Of a DNA stretch of 64,000 bases, positions 45,104-57,812 are shown piece after piece. Numbering within the stretch: the first letter of the stretch is position 1; every line of letters starts with the position of its first letter. The DNA lies in assembly GCA_033220425.1 (NCBI GenBank), contig CM065651.1:3162001-3226000 (forward strand), read 5' to 3'. The position numbers and the translations under genes were made by a program. The notes below the pieces were generated by a model, which was given only the letters and a program-made list of their open reading frames with translations, did not search any database and had not been told where the DNA came from. Source of the DNA: Lepraria neglecta (Eukaryota > Ascomycota > Lecanoromycetes > Lecanorales > Stereocaulaceae).

Positions 45104-45805
45104 TTTGCGCGTGACGCTTTGTGAAGACTTGGATTGGTTTGAGGGTTGTTACGCGACTTTGCTGGCGTATCGATGAGGTTGGGTCCGGAAGATGGTGAAG
45201 TAGTTGAAAAATAAGTGGAATGTTGATAGTGTGAAGGTCGGAAAAGCAGCGAGGCGCGAATGTTGTGATTTCAGTTTGCGAAGGAAAAAGTCTAGCCCAA
45301 TCGGGTCTAGCTCGGGATAATACGGCACGTGATGCAAAATATTGCTGTCGCTGCTCCCGAAAAGACGCCAGCATCGCAGCGGCTGAGAAATCATTTGAGT
45401 AGTCTTCCAAAGGAAGAGAGCATGAGCATCAAACATTCTGATACTTACCTCTCGTCTCCCACTTCTAGGGAGGGAACAGCCCATTAAAAGCTGCCATCTT
45501 GGCAGAGCTTTGAGCGACAGATTTTGGGTTAGCTGCCCTGCATTTAATTTTGCCCTCGGGGATGATTTCCTGGATTGAAAGAGACTCAGAGGACACTTGC
45601 AGTTTCGTTAAGCTGTGAAGAGGTCAATAAGACACATTTTTTGAATGTAAGTAGGTTTATGAACAACAATGTTTGAGCTTGTTGATACAATGGATACCGG
45701 GTGATCGACCACTAATATAGTGGTGCATAAATTACAAAAGCATATCCTCCAGCTTCACATTGAAAGACAAGCAGCACTGTCCTGAAACCAGCAATACTTT
45801 TCACC
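45104..45805. promoter_or_regulatory. Shared divergent promoter, H2A.Z and RVB2
   Basis: The two start codons face away from each other with 702 bp between them. No other gene is seen, so both promoters must lie here. I found no specific factor site that I would defend. Confidence 0.6.
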
Positions 45806-47311
<1,506 letters not shown>

Positions 47312-47475
47312 TACACCTAGCAACATAGCACTGGCGTTTGGTGGAAAAGCACCTATAGATCTTTTATACTAATACCCAGTGGATGAGCATTTCGCACATG
47401 GGTACCTTCCATGAATGGCATAGAGCAATGCATAGATGCGATGGGTATCATTAGCTTTGCAGCGGTCATATCTCG

Positions 47476-48867
47476 TCATACAAAATCCACAGATCTGCAC
47501 CACCCTTCTTTCCCTGCTTCTCTGAACTCGACGCCTTCTCCGAAGTATCCTGCATCATTCCATGAAACCATCATAGCCCCATCGTAAGGACCATTAGCTT
47601 GACCACCATCTCGTCCGTCTTCCCACCGATACTCCCACTGCTTCGCCTCTCTGACTCCATCCGCAGACTCTTCTGCGTCTTCATCCTTGGGAGCATCCAC
47701 CCAGTCCTCGCCTGTCTCCCGCGAATATTGCCGCATCAGCATCTCTCGTTCAGCATTATAGATCTCCACCTGGCCCCTCGTCAGAAGCTGATCCGCGGCC
47801 CCAGTAATAGCTTCAACAGCCTCCCTTCGTTTCGTCTCCGCCGGGTCCTCAGCAGCTTTCTCTTGATCAACATCCATAGCGTCTTCCGCTTTCCTCCTTC
47901 CCTTATTCTGCCGCTTCGGCTTCTCCTTCTTCTTTCCTCTTCCCAGTCTCGCTAACGCCTCCAGCACCGTCTCCCCTCGCTCAAGATACGGAATCAGAAC
48001 CTTCAGTATGTCGCTCGTAAGCACCGAATCATCTTCAATTCTCTTCCGCCTCCTCTCCTCATCTCTCTTATCTGCAGCTTCTTTGGCTTTCTTCATATCC
48101 TTCTTAGATACCCCCTCCAACCACGAATCATGCACCGCGTCCGGATCCGCGGCCTTCCTCACGAAATTCCCCTGCGCATCAAACCGCCCTTCTTCCTGCT
48201 CATTCTTCATATTAAACGCGTCCAGCTTCGGCGCATGTGCTTTCTTCCCGCCAGCACCAAGCTCCTCATCCATTCCTTCCACAATCTCTGCCCTTTCCTC
48301 TTCACCAACATCGCTCTCACTACTACTCTCCACCTCCTCATCCTTCTCTTTCCACTTTCCCTTCCCATGCCCATTTATAAGTAAATCAGCACTAACATGC
48401 CCCCCACTCTTACTACTCCCAACCTGCCCCTCAATCTCCTCTTCCCCAAGAAACTTAACCTCCTTCCTCTTCTTCTTCCCCTCCGCCGAAACCTCCTCAT
48501 CTTCATCTCCATCCTTTAAATCTCCCTCTAAATCTGCAAACATATCATTCTCCTGCTCATCCTTACTCTTGGATACAGCCTTCCCCTGCTTCGCCTTCGC
48601 ATCGGCTCTAGCATCGAATCCCTCGTTTGAAGAGTCGGATTCATAGCCGTCTATGTTTACGGCATTCCGTTTTGTCTGCTGCCCGCGCTTGCCGATCTCG
48701 TCGGCCTCGAGTATTGCGTCTTCTTCGGGAGCGTCTGGAGCGAGGGCGGATGGATTACGGACATCGAAGCGAGGTTTCTTGGACTCAGGCCCAGAATTGT
48801 CATAGTGGTTGCGGGCGAATTCCTCGCCGGCGCGTTTGGGGCGGGGAGCTGGCCGGCGGTTGGACAT
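47476..48867 (-). CDS. lin1: Lin1/CD2BP2-like GYF-domain U5 snRNP protein
   Basis: Homologues bind Prp8/Prp6 in the U5 snRNP and act in tri-snRNP assembly. Single exon, 463 residues. The N-terminus is basic (RRPAPRPKRAGEEFARN, then KKPRFDVRNPS), a mid region is strongly acidic and Lys-rich (VKFLGEEEIEG), a conserved helical part includes EEGRFDAQGNFVRK and DSWLEGVSKKDMKKAKE, and the C-terminal GYF domain spans about 411-463 (WEYRW ... GPYDGAMMVSWNDAGYF). Position two of the usual GPF is GPY here, which is tolerated. It starts 233 bp from the UFD1 start on the opposite strand. Antisense frames over it are shadows of its Glu/Lys codons. Confidence 0.93.
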   Translation of the reverse strand: MSNRRPAPRPKRAGEEFARNHYDNSGPESKKPRFDVRNPSALAPDAPEEDAILEADEIGKRGQQTKRNAVNIDGYESDSSNEGFDARADAKAKQGKAVSKSKDEQENDMFADLEGDLKDGDEDEEVSAEGKKKRKEVKFLGEEEIEGQVGSSKSGGHVSADLLINGHGKGKWKEKDEEVESSSESDVGEEERAEIVEGMDEELGAGGKKAHAPKLDAFNMKNEQEEGRFDAQGNFVRKAADPDAVHDSWLEGVSKKDMKKAKEAADKRDEERRRKRIEDDSVLTSDILKVLIPYLERGETVLEALARLGRGKKKEKPKRQNKGRRKAEDAMDVDQEKAAEDPAETKRREAVEAITGAADQLLTRGQVEIYNAEREMLMRQYSRETGEDWVDAPKDEDAEESADGVREAKQWEYRWEDGRDGGQANGPYDGAMMVSWNDAGYFGEGVEFREAGKEGWCRSVDFV

Positions 48868-49100
48868 TGTGTGAGGGTCAGGAGGAGTGGGATACAGCAG
48901 ACATCAATGGTAGATAGCCAACATGTATGGAAATTGGACGGTTAAAGTCCAAAGTTTCGTAGATGTAGGAGGGGATCTGGTAGAATGACGTTGAAGCTCG
49001 AATCGCCCGAACTTTTGCCGGCTGAACAACATCTCGCCATCACTGCCTTCAAGTATCTAACCTCGACACAATCACCTTTACAGTACTCTAACCATTTAAA
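48868..49100. promoter_or_regulatory. Short divergent promoter, LIN1 and UFD1
   Basis: Only 233 bp separate the two start codons, so the two genes must share regulatory DNA. No specific factor site is claimed. Confidence 0.55.
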
Positions 49101-50432
49101 ATGGTACGTATTATGGGCTCATAACCCTTGTAAAGCTCAGACTAAATGGCTATAGTTCAACCCTCGTTACTACGAAGACGACGCCATGATGGGAGGGATG
49201 TTCCCCCCAGGCATGATGGGCAGAGGGGGAGCTCCCCAACGTTTCGACGAGTATTACCGGTGCTACCCCGTCGCTATGCTACCAGGCCCAGAACGAGAGA
49301 ACGTAAATCACGGCGGAAAAGTCATCATGCCACCTAGTGCTCTCGACAAGCTCACACGACTACACATCACTTATCCTATGCTCTTTGAGCTTATTAATGG
49401 CGCCAAAGATACCATGACGCATGCTGGTGTACTGGAGTTCATAGCAGAGGAGGGAAAGATCTATCTGCCTTATTGGGTACGTCGTTAAACCCCATCACCA
49501 CCTCGCTCCCAACACCAGGCAGCCAGCTAATATCACTTTTTGTGGCTAAAAAGATGCTCCAAACCCTCCACCTCGACCCAGGCGACCTCCTCCAAATTAA
49601 ATCCACCGACCTCCCTCCCGGCACCTTCATAAAAATCCAAGCCCAATCCCCCTCCTTCCTCGAAATCTCCGACCCCAAAGCCGTCCTCGAAAACGCCTTC
49701 CGAAACTTCGCCTGCCTCACAAAAGGCGACACCTTTACCTTCGCATACAACGACGATGTTTATGAAATGGCGGTGCTGGAAACGAAACCGGACGTTGCGA
49801 TGAAGGGCGCTATTAGTGTGTTGGAGACGGATTTGGAGGTGGATTTTGCTACGCCGGTGGGGTATGAAGAGCCGAAGAGAGTTAGCGGGACGAGTACGCC
49901 TAATAGTATGGGAGGGAGGGGAGGGTTGCCGGCGGGCGGGATGCTACACAATCAGGGCACGATGGCACAGGCGATCAACTACGAGGCCATCGCACCCAAC
50001 TCGAACTCGGCCGCCGCAGGCGCGAAAGCCGTATCCTCCAACTTCCTTCTTGGTGGTCAGAAACTCAATGCACGCAAAGGCGCCAAAGTACCAACACCCA
50101 AAGCTTCAACACCCGTCGCTGGCGCTTCTACAAATACCCCGCCTACAGTATTGAGGAGGACAAATGGACCGCAGCCCCTACGCCTACCGCCAGGGAAGTT
50201 GTTCTTCGGATATGAAGTCAAGCCGGTGCGGAAGAGTGGAGAAAAGAAAGTAGAGGAGGATGACACAAAGCCCAAGTTCACGGGACAGGGGCAGACGCTG
50301 AGAGGGGGAACGAAGCGTAAGGGTGCTGACCCGACGGAAGAGAAGAAGGAAGAGAAGAAGGACGCTACGCCTGCGCCTGATGGGGGACAGAGACTAGGTG
50401 GTGGGCGGACATTGAGGGATACGCCGAAGTAA
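49101..50432 (+). CDS. ufd1: Ufd1, Cdc48/p97 cofactor for ubiquitinated substrates
   Basis: Ufd1 with Npl4 recruits polyubiquitinated proteins to Cdc48 for extraction from ER, chromatin and complexes. Exons 49101-49103, 49156-49476 and 49554-50432 give 400 residues. Exon 1 is only the ATG, directly followed by donor GTACGT; exon 2 begins FNPRYYEDD. The Ufd1 double-psi/barrel domain is clear: [88 protein letters not shown] and [18 protein letters not shown]. The C-terminal half is Gly/Lys-rich with the [14 protein letters not shown] segment. Intron 2 removal joins LPYW to MLQTL. It converges on paralog 11. Confidence 0.97.
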
Positions 50433-50767
50433 TTTGCATGCATTGGACGGGCAGATGCCATGGTAATACCTGCATTAGCGGGGCGTTGAGGGGTCATAAT
50501 GGTAGCATAGCGTGGACAATTTGGTAGGAAATCTCATTCATGAAGTCATTTAATCCATTGCATGCTTTCTTAATAAGACTGCGAGCCGCCGTTTTGAACC
50601 ATTTGATTGGCATCGAACCACGCGAACGACCATGCCCGCGCTCTCATTGCGTAAAGAAACAGGCGGCCGCACGGTCATTTCCCCTCCCACCAACCACTCC
50701 AGCGCTCTCCTTGCATTAAAAGAAAAAATAGTCGCATGATATCTTCCCCATTCCTCCCCACGCCCCC
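50433..50767. other. Convergent 3' spacer, UFD1 and paralog 11
   Basis: Holds the 3' ends of both genes; no feature recognised. Confidence 0.5.
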
Positions 50768-51714
50768 TCAAACATCAACACCATCCCTCTTTCCCCCAGC
50801 CTCCCCCTCCTCCCCATCCCTTTCAACCTTAATCTTCTTCATATCACGCTTCTCGTCGTCATCATCATCAGCCTCAATCTCAAACCCCTTAACATCCCCA
50901 TTGATATCCTCCTCCTCAGCCCCATCCCCAGCACCATGCTTACGCTTCCCCCCCACCACCTTCCCCGCCGCCTTCGCTGCCTCCTTCTTAAACGCCTCCT
51001 CGCCAGGACTCTCAGCGGAAATGGCATTCTTGCGAGGACGGCCGCGCGGCTTGCCTTTCTTCCCTAGCTTTGGGCCGGGGGATTGATTATGCTCGCCATT
51101 TGTAGTAGTGGTAGCGGTTGAAGGGTCGTCGCCGGGCATGGGCATGGCTTTGGCTTCGCGACGGAGTTTGGCTACGTGCTCGAGGACGGCTTTGGGTGTT
51201 GCGCCTGGGTTGGGTGTTAGATGGCTTGACGGGGATGTGGGCATTGGGGTTGTGGGGATGGTAAGGGATGGAGGAAGTGATTTGAGGTAAGGAGAGGAAG
51301 GTAAGGTTTCGAGGGGAAAGTAGGAGCGTTGTGAAAGGGAAATGAGGTGTGGTGTTGAGGTGTGGGAGAAGGTCTTACCATCGATGATTGAAGCGAGGAA
51401 GTCGAAGTCAAAGCTGCTGGATGGGACCCTCTTGAGGAGGTAGTGCAGGATCTGTTGTAGGGACGCGTTAGCATAAAGGTTTTTGGTTATGCATATTGAG
51501 GGGGAAGGATTGACCTTCTGATCATTCTCGCCTTCCCATTTCTGTGAGAGAAATTGTCAGTACTTGAGGCAAACGCGAGGGAATGGAGTGATGTGAGGGA
51601 AGTAGCGAGTGAGGATTTCTAGAGTTTAATTGGACCGTTCTTTTGGTGAAGATGTCTGAAGGCAACATCTTGAATGGAAGGTGCGATGAGGGCAAATGTG
51701 CTTACCACAGGCAT
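50768..51714 (-). CDS. SANT-like paralog 11 (outside the cluster)
   Basis: Function unknown. Exons 51714-51706, 51541-51515, 51451-51379 and 51204-50768 give 181 residues. The domain is MPV-KWEGENDQK-ILHYLLKRVPS ... FDFDFLASIIDG-ATPKAVLEHVAKLRREAK. Introns 2 and 3 coincide in position and phase with those of paralog 10 (phase 0 eight residues after Trp; phase 1 before ATPKA). Exon 1 is 9 nt and exon 2 is 27 nt. The tail has an AT-hook-like segment (GKKGKPRGRPRK), then acidic residues and IKVERD. It lies 23.5 kb from the cluster among housekeeping genes, next to UFD1. Confidence 0.86.
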
Positions 51715-53441
51715 ATTGGCGGTGATTTGAACTGTATTGAGAGTTTTGGTTGTTGTCTGTGGATTGAGTTGGGTTTCGTGTGCGTTGTTATGTCTCAGGC
51801 GAAGCAAGTGGATGGTGTTGAGGATTGCAAGTGTGATGGAGGGATGGCGATGAAGAAGTGTCAAAGTTTGGCGAAGAACCTTGGATGTGGTTGATCGTGG
51901 GGGAAGATAAGAAGAAAGGAGGAGGAAGGCAGGGAATGTATCGTCTTGAGTAGACAAAATCACAACAAGTGAATGAAGAAGATCAACGCTTGCTAGGGCT
52001 TGGGGACATTCACATCTGGAAGGATTTTGGGCAACAGACGAGAAATGCCCCTGAACGAAGGGCATATTGGCGGCGTGCTGCTTCTTGAAGTGGCAAATGT
52101 TCATACGAAACTTGCAATCCATATGTATACCCAACCAAGAAGTGAGGTGCAGACAAGCCAATACGCTTGAAATTCACACGCGAAGAAAGGGGTCTGTGCC
52201 GCCAGCCCTTCCCAGTCTTGTCTTCTTGATAAGGGATCAGGGACCGCTTCGTCGTCTATAGTCACTAGACTCGAATAGATACGAGGCACAAGGACTTCGA
52301 TGTGTCTCAGCACTCAAGCCCTGCAAGGCCCTACATCAGTGTCCTCAGCGATCCATGCTGCCAAACATTTAGCAGAGTATTCTCAAGCGCCTGGCCATGC
52401 ACGAAAAAAAGTATTTCTGATCACGGATTAAGAGACTACCCCCTCTCTAGTCCAATGTTTCAAGAGAATTGTTTGCAAGCTTGCTTCTCCATAGGTGGGA
52501 GCAAGAAACTCTAACAGGTGACATATCTACCGAGGACCCAGCCCAGAGGCGGATTGTGAGTGTGGAGTATGGGGCTATCATGGAACGTTCCTAGAGCCGC
52601 TGTAAAGCCACAGCCAGCGTAGAATTGTTGTAGCCAGCGCAGAGCCAAGGGACAGTGAATGTAGAGGCAAGACGAGTGGAGAGCCATGATAGAGCCCCTG
52701 TGCGGTCAAAGCCAATCCCGAGCGAGTTTGGAGAGCAGGAAGAATTGAATACTGACAGCTGTTCGACCAGTGCAGTAGGAGTAATTCGAAATGGTGTGCT
52801 GCAAGAAAGTAGCACCTGTAATTAGTAGCATACGAAATGTAGAGAGTAATCACGATACACGCAAGCGTGGTTCCCTGACATTAAGGTCAAGCGTCACAGG
52901 AGGCGACTGAGGGTAGAACTTGGTATTAAATCTATTAAAGCTGATACTGGCATCGAACAGTAATTTGAATGCATCGAAGGTACACGAGTAGGATTATCTG
53001 ATTGCTTAACGGGTAAATGCACAAGACCAATGCCACCACCAAAGCCTCATTTATCCTGATCCTGCAGGCTCGTTAAGAACCTGAACACATGACTGTACTG
53101 AACAGGGCTAGCGTGAATGAAGTATAACATATTCTTTTCGCGGTCGAACGAGGGTGCTTTTTCTGTATCGTCTGGTTGGCGTATTCTGTAGCTCGACTGA
53201 CCAAGCTCCAGCAGTGGGGGACGGAGAGGAGTGCCGCTTGGGATTAAAAGAGTGTAAAAAGCACATTTGCGGAAATGGCGAGTAAATGCATAAGAATTCG
53301 AAATCGAAATCGTTGACCAATTTCTGAGACCACGCCCACTAAAATAAAGTATGGGAACATAGGGTGGCCCCTGTTTCTGTTGTCTAGGTGTCATATCATC
53401 ATCCGTCGTGATTCGTGGCCGAACTTCTTCCAAGCCTTTTC
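51715..53441. other. Paralog 11 promoter and PIN4 3' flank
   Basis: 1.7 kb without a supported gene. A minus frame of 128 codons (53047-53433) begins right after the PIN4-like stop and is best read as its 3' untranslated region. Confidence 0.5.
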
Positions 53442-55409
53442 TTACTCAACAATGATCTCCACCTGGCTCGATTGCTGTCTCAGCTCATCGCTGCCTCGAC
53501 CTTGGTGGCCGTTTTGTCGTCCTCTGGAGAAAGCTGGGGGTCCACGCTCGGAAGGTCCTCGTGGCTGCCTCAATGGCAAGCCTCGATCCTGCGATGAGTT
53601 GTCGTAATTCATGCTGAACGATCTATTGCTCCCGATAGCTCCAGCGCTAGCTGGTCCACTAGTCAATTGCTGATCGTCTTGATTGAACGAGCTAGACGAG
53701 AATGCGCCTCGCAGGCGTCGAGGACTCCCATTCGGCCCTGCGTTGCCTCCAAGAGACATGGTACCAAAGCCATTGATCAGACCGTCATCGCGATATTGCC
53801 CAAGTTGGGAGCCAGACGCCGTGGGTGTCAGCGTAGGTGTAGCGGAAGCACCATTGCCAGGACCATAGTCTTGGAATCGAGCAATATTTGATTGTAGATT
53901 AGGTGGGAAGCTGGCTGTGGATGGAACGGGCGAAGGCGTGAAAGTGCGTAGGTCTGCAACGGATTTGGCTGCGCGGAGATTCTGCTGATTGCCAAAGCTG
54001 CTCGGGGAGTCTGGAATGCCCAGGAAGCCTGAAGATTGTTGGCCTCGGAGAGTATTGTACATTCCTGGTTCCGAACTCCTAGCCTCGTTGAAGTCGATCG
54101 TAGCTGCTCGATTGAGACCTCGTCGTGAAGGATCTCCACCTTGAAGAGCAGAAAATTGTGGCAGTGGAGGACTGATGCCCTGTCCGCCTTGATTTGCGCG
54201 GAAGACATGCACCTGCCGCTGGTCGCCGTCACCACGCGAGACATGGCCCAGTGACATGTGATGCGCTAATGTATGTACCACGCGTCGTTGTGGTGGAGTC
54301 AAGGTTGATGGGAATATCAAAGCCTCTCGAGATGGGTCTTCTCTGAACAGCATAAGCTGGGTGTAGAAGCCTAGGTGCTGTGGGTCGTTCAGATCTACAT
54401 CTTGACAATCCTCGGTTAGCTCGATTTTGAAAGTCTCGAAGGACTGGCTTGTACCTGGCATCTCATTACGAGTCCCAATAGGCGATGGAGTGTTAGCAGG
54501 TCTATGTGATGACATTGATGACATCGATGGCTGATTCTGCAACTGGGGTCCGCCTACTGGACGGTGTTGCTCTTCCAGCTGCCCGCGGCGTTCCCTCTTC
54601 TCTCTCTCGATCCGTTCTCTTTCTTGCAAAGGCAGCATTTTCTTATATTCGACACGCAACTTTCGGCCTTGTAGCTCATAATGATTGAGATGATCGATGA
54701 CTTGCGCGGTCTCGTCTGCTGATGTAAAGTTGGCGAATGCGAGTCCACGGAAGACGCCATTGTCGAAATGATAATTGAAGGCATATGGAAGTGGGAGGTT
54801 CATCTGCGTCATGAGCTCGACCAGCTGCTCCTTCTTTACAGCAAATGGAATGTTCTTGATGACGATGGCGGTCGGGATGAGCTCCTCGTCAGGATCGGTC
54901 TGAAATTGATCGGAGCGTAGATGCGACAGTCCCAGAGGCGAAGGGCCGATCCCCCCATATGGATTCGATGAAGACATCTGCTGCTGATCCATCCATGTCT
55001 ACACAACCCGTTGTTAGCAAATAGGACGAAAGGGAAGCTTGAGTGATATTGCGCGTACAGTTGGTAGAGCACTTCGGCCTCGTGTCTGTGACTTCATCCT
55101 AGCCGGGGCACCGAACGGTGAAAAATTGTTGTTGGTATTGAAAGCATTAGGATTCCATGTCTGAGCCTGAGGAAGCTCGTAGCCATACCCGCCACCTTGA
55201 ACAGGTCCATTCATCCTGTCAAATCTATTGGTCTCGTATCTCAGAGCTTGATCGTCAGGTGTATATACATTGTTGGGCATTGTGCCGTAGGCATCGAAAT
55301 GGCGTGACGGTTGGCGGTGGAGCATTTGCTGCTGATGTCGTTGAGCGCCTGGGGAGCGTGAGGAGGGTTGATCGTAATACATGTCGTTATGATGATGATG
55401 GTTGTTCAT
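53442..55409 (-). CDS. RRM and R3H RNA-binding protein, Pin4/Cip1-like
   Basis: Relatives (budding yeast Pin4/Mdt1, fission yeast Cip1/Cip2) bind mRNA and act in cell-cycle and stress control, often as checkpoint-kinase targets. Exons 55409-55059 and 54998-53442 (60-nt intron) give 635 residues. The N-terminus is His/Gln/Asn-rich. The RRM is at about 160-235 (IPTAIVIKNIPFAVKKEQL, GLAFANFTSADETAQVIDHL, GRKLRVEYKK), followed by a charged helix (QERERIEREKRERRGQLEEQ) and an R3H-like part at about 325-385 (QLMLFREDPSREALIFPSTL, RRVVHTLAHHMSLGH). The C-terminal third is disordered, Ser/Gly/Asn-rich, ending with RGG-like repeats. I am sure of the domains, less of the exact orthologue. Confidence 0.92.
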
Positions 55410-57812
55410 CTTGTCGAAGCTGCTGTGCGTAAGATTCGTGCTGGATCACGTGGAAGCCGTTGGAGACTCGTGGCTTTGGGGGATGTTGGGGCGAAAGCTT
55501 CGAATGAGCGATGGCCGTATAGTTCGTATGATTCCTGTATTATGCAACTGCAGCAAGGCGATGATCAGATGTCGCGGTGCTGGTTCCTTAGACTGGGGTA
55601 ATTATTAGGTTAGGATATGTGGTTATCGATCTATTGGGAGGTCTTGAAGGTCGTGGATCGTTTCTTCAGCACTCGTGGATCGTCATAGAGTCGTAAGAGG
55701 AGCAGTTTGAACGAGTGTCAGGAGCCAAAGCAGGCCTGTGATGTAGCGATAGTGGTAGAACGCGGGTAGTGGCAGTCGAGCAGCAGTCAAGAGCTCTCCA
55801 TGCAGGTTTGATCCTCGTCACGAGCTCCCTTCAAGGATCCTCACCCCGGCCGGGACGCGCATATACCGGTGTTTCGCTGTTGAGAGGACTTGTATTAGAA
55901 AGTCGTTGAGATGGGTAGAGACAATTAGCAAGGAATGCAGTCGTCAAAAGGTCTGCGCAGCTGGAGATGGGGTTGTGAGGTAATCATGGAAGAGGTGGTG
56001 AAGGAACGAGCGTTGGAGTTCATGACCGGAAGTCGTAGAATTATGGGACCAGTAGTCCAATTTCCTCGCTTAATCCCTGTCGGCCCCCGAAACAAGTGCA
56101 CAACCTTGTCAAGCAATCAAAGCCGCGTTTTATATAATGACAAAAAGGGGCCCTTGAAATTGTAAATTGCTCCAAGGGAATACGAGAGCTATTACTTTCG
56201 GAGTTCAATAATGTCATGGGCTTTGTGAATTGTGTGGCTATTGCTCTATGCAGCTTGTGCTTGCGACATGCCTCGTACTCCGATCCCAGCGCCTGAGTGC
56301 CGCGAGGCGTAAGCTACTGCTCGTCCATACGGAGCATTCAGAAGCATGTCTACAACTTTGATTGGAGTTTTCCTTGCGATGCTACCCGCACCTTCGCACA
56401 GCACATCCCCATATCAATCGAGATGACTGGCCCTTCTAGCAGCTTTCCAGATTTTCCAAGTTACTTTAAGCTAGGCCTTTAGGGGCCGACTAGAAAGGGT
56501 ATCCCACGCCCTGACAGATCCGTTGGAGTAAGTGGTAACTCGTCGCCGACACGCCGTGGACGACGAGTCATTGCAATACGAAAGTAGCGTACAGTAGTCA
56601 AACATCGCCGACTCGATCGCCATCGAACGGTCATTGAGGAGCTAGGGAAGGTGCTCATTATCACTCTTTGACAATTGTGGCGACTCGCAGATGAGACTAT
56701 GATAGCGTTCCTGCGAACCCCTCTTCTCTTGTCATGAGATGCTTCTATGGCGTAAGAGATCCCGCTTTCTGGATGAGAATGGATGAAAATGGCATCAAGG
56801 TGTTCAACTGTTTCACATGATTCTATAGAGTCATAAGGCATGCAAAGAACCGGGTTTTAAATTGTGAAGCATGCTGATCAAAGTGTGATGCAATCCCCTA
56901 TAGGAGAAAAAAGGAGGTCATGAAACGCCCCCAAATTGCTGTGTGGATGGGTGGGCGATGGATCTTCTAAGCTCGCTCTAGCCTGTGACCAGTGCTCTCT
57001 TCCGGGGAAATGACTGGCCCAAAGAAGACGATGGCTTGGAGAGTTGGCGGGCCTTCCCAAGCGCGAAACCACAACGTCGGTACCATTTTGGTCATGTGAT
57101 CAGTACGTCAGATTTGATGCAGGACAACGATGAGAATCTAGAAATGCCATTCTTGTTGATAGCTACTTACGGCCACAATTGATGATAAAGCGAAAGTCGG
57201 CCAGCGAACCTGTGTATTTGTCATTCTGCATGAGATCCGAGCCTGTCCATGCAGGTGTTGTCCTCGACTTGTGGAACCGCAGAGTAGAAAAGTTGGGGTG
57301 GAGAGGGTTACACTGGAGACTTTCAAGAGGATTTGAACAAGAAATGCGATTGCTCAACTCAGGATGGGTGCCCGGACCCCACGATGCTCGACGGTCGAAA
57401 ATTGAAAACCTCTGTCAGGATTAGCACTTTTGAAAAAGATATGGAATGCTTTATGGGCCAGACAAAAAAGACATTGGCTTGTTGATAGTGGCTTACGATC
57501 GATGAATGTTGGCGCCATTTTGCAAGAGATTTGAGCACGAATTGGCAGATTCTCAATTCAAAGGTAGGACTTCAGACCAAATATGGTCGGGTGGGAGCCT
57601 TCAAAGTTTGACAATTTTCAAGATGTTTGAGCAGCAACTTCGACGTACTCTACTTCAATTCCCGGCAGAAGAACCACGACGTCCAACAATCCGACTTTGT
57701 AAAATCCGATTCAGTGGACTAGGTAGACGGAGCATGCAGCACCTTACGCATTGATTCAATCAACATGAGTATGCTTTTTGTTCATTTTTGTTATGTTCGT
57801 AAACTTCATCCA
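55410..57812. other. PIN4-like upstream region and TRM6 3' flank
   Basis: 2.4 kb without a supported gene. The proximal 500-600 bp may be a long leader, common for this gene family. Frames up to 120 codons (56479-56841 minus) show no domain. Confidence 0.5.

Noticed and set aside
48008-48646. 212-codon Ser-rich plus ORF
   Set aside because: Complement of the Glu/Lys-rich LIN1 coding sequence.
50057-50497. 146-codon minus ORF
   Set aside because: Antisense to the UFD1 C-terminal half.
53047-53433. 128-codon minus ORF
   Set aside because: Begins within 10 bp of the PIN4-like stop and has no domain; best read as 3' untranslated sequence.
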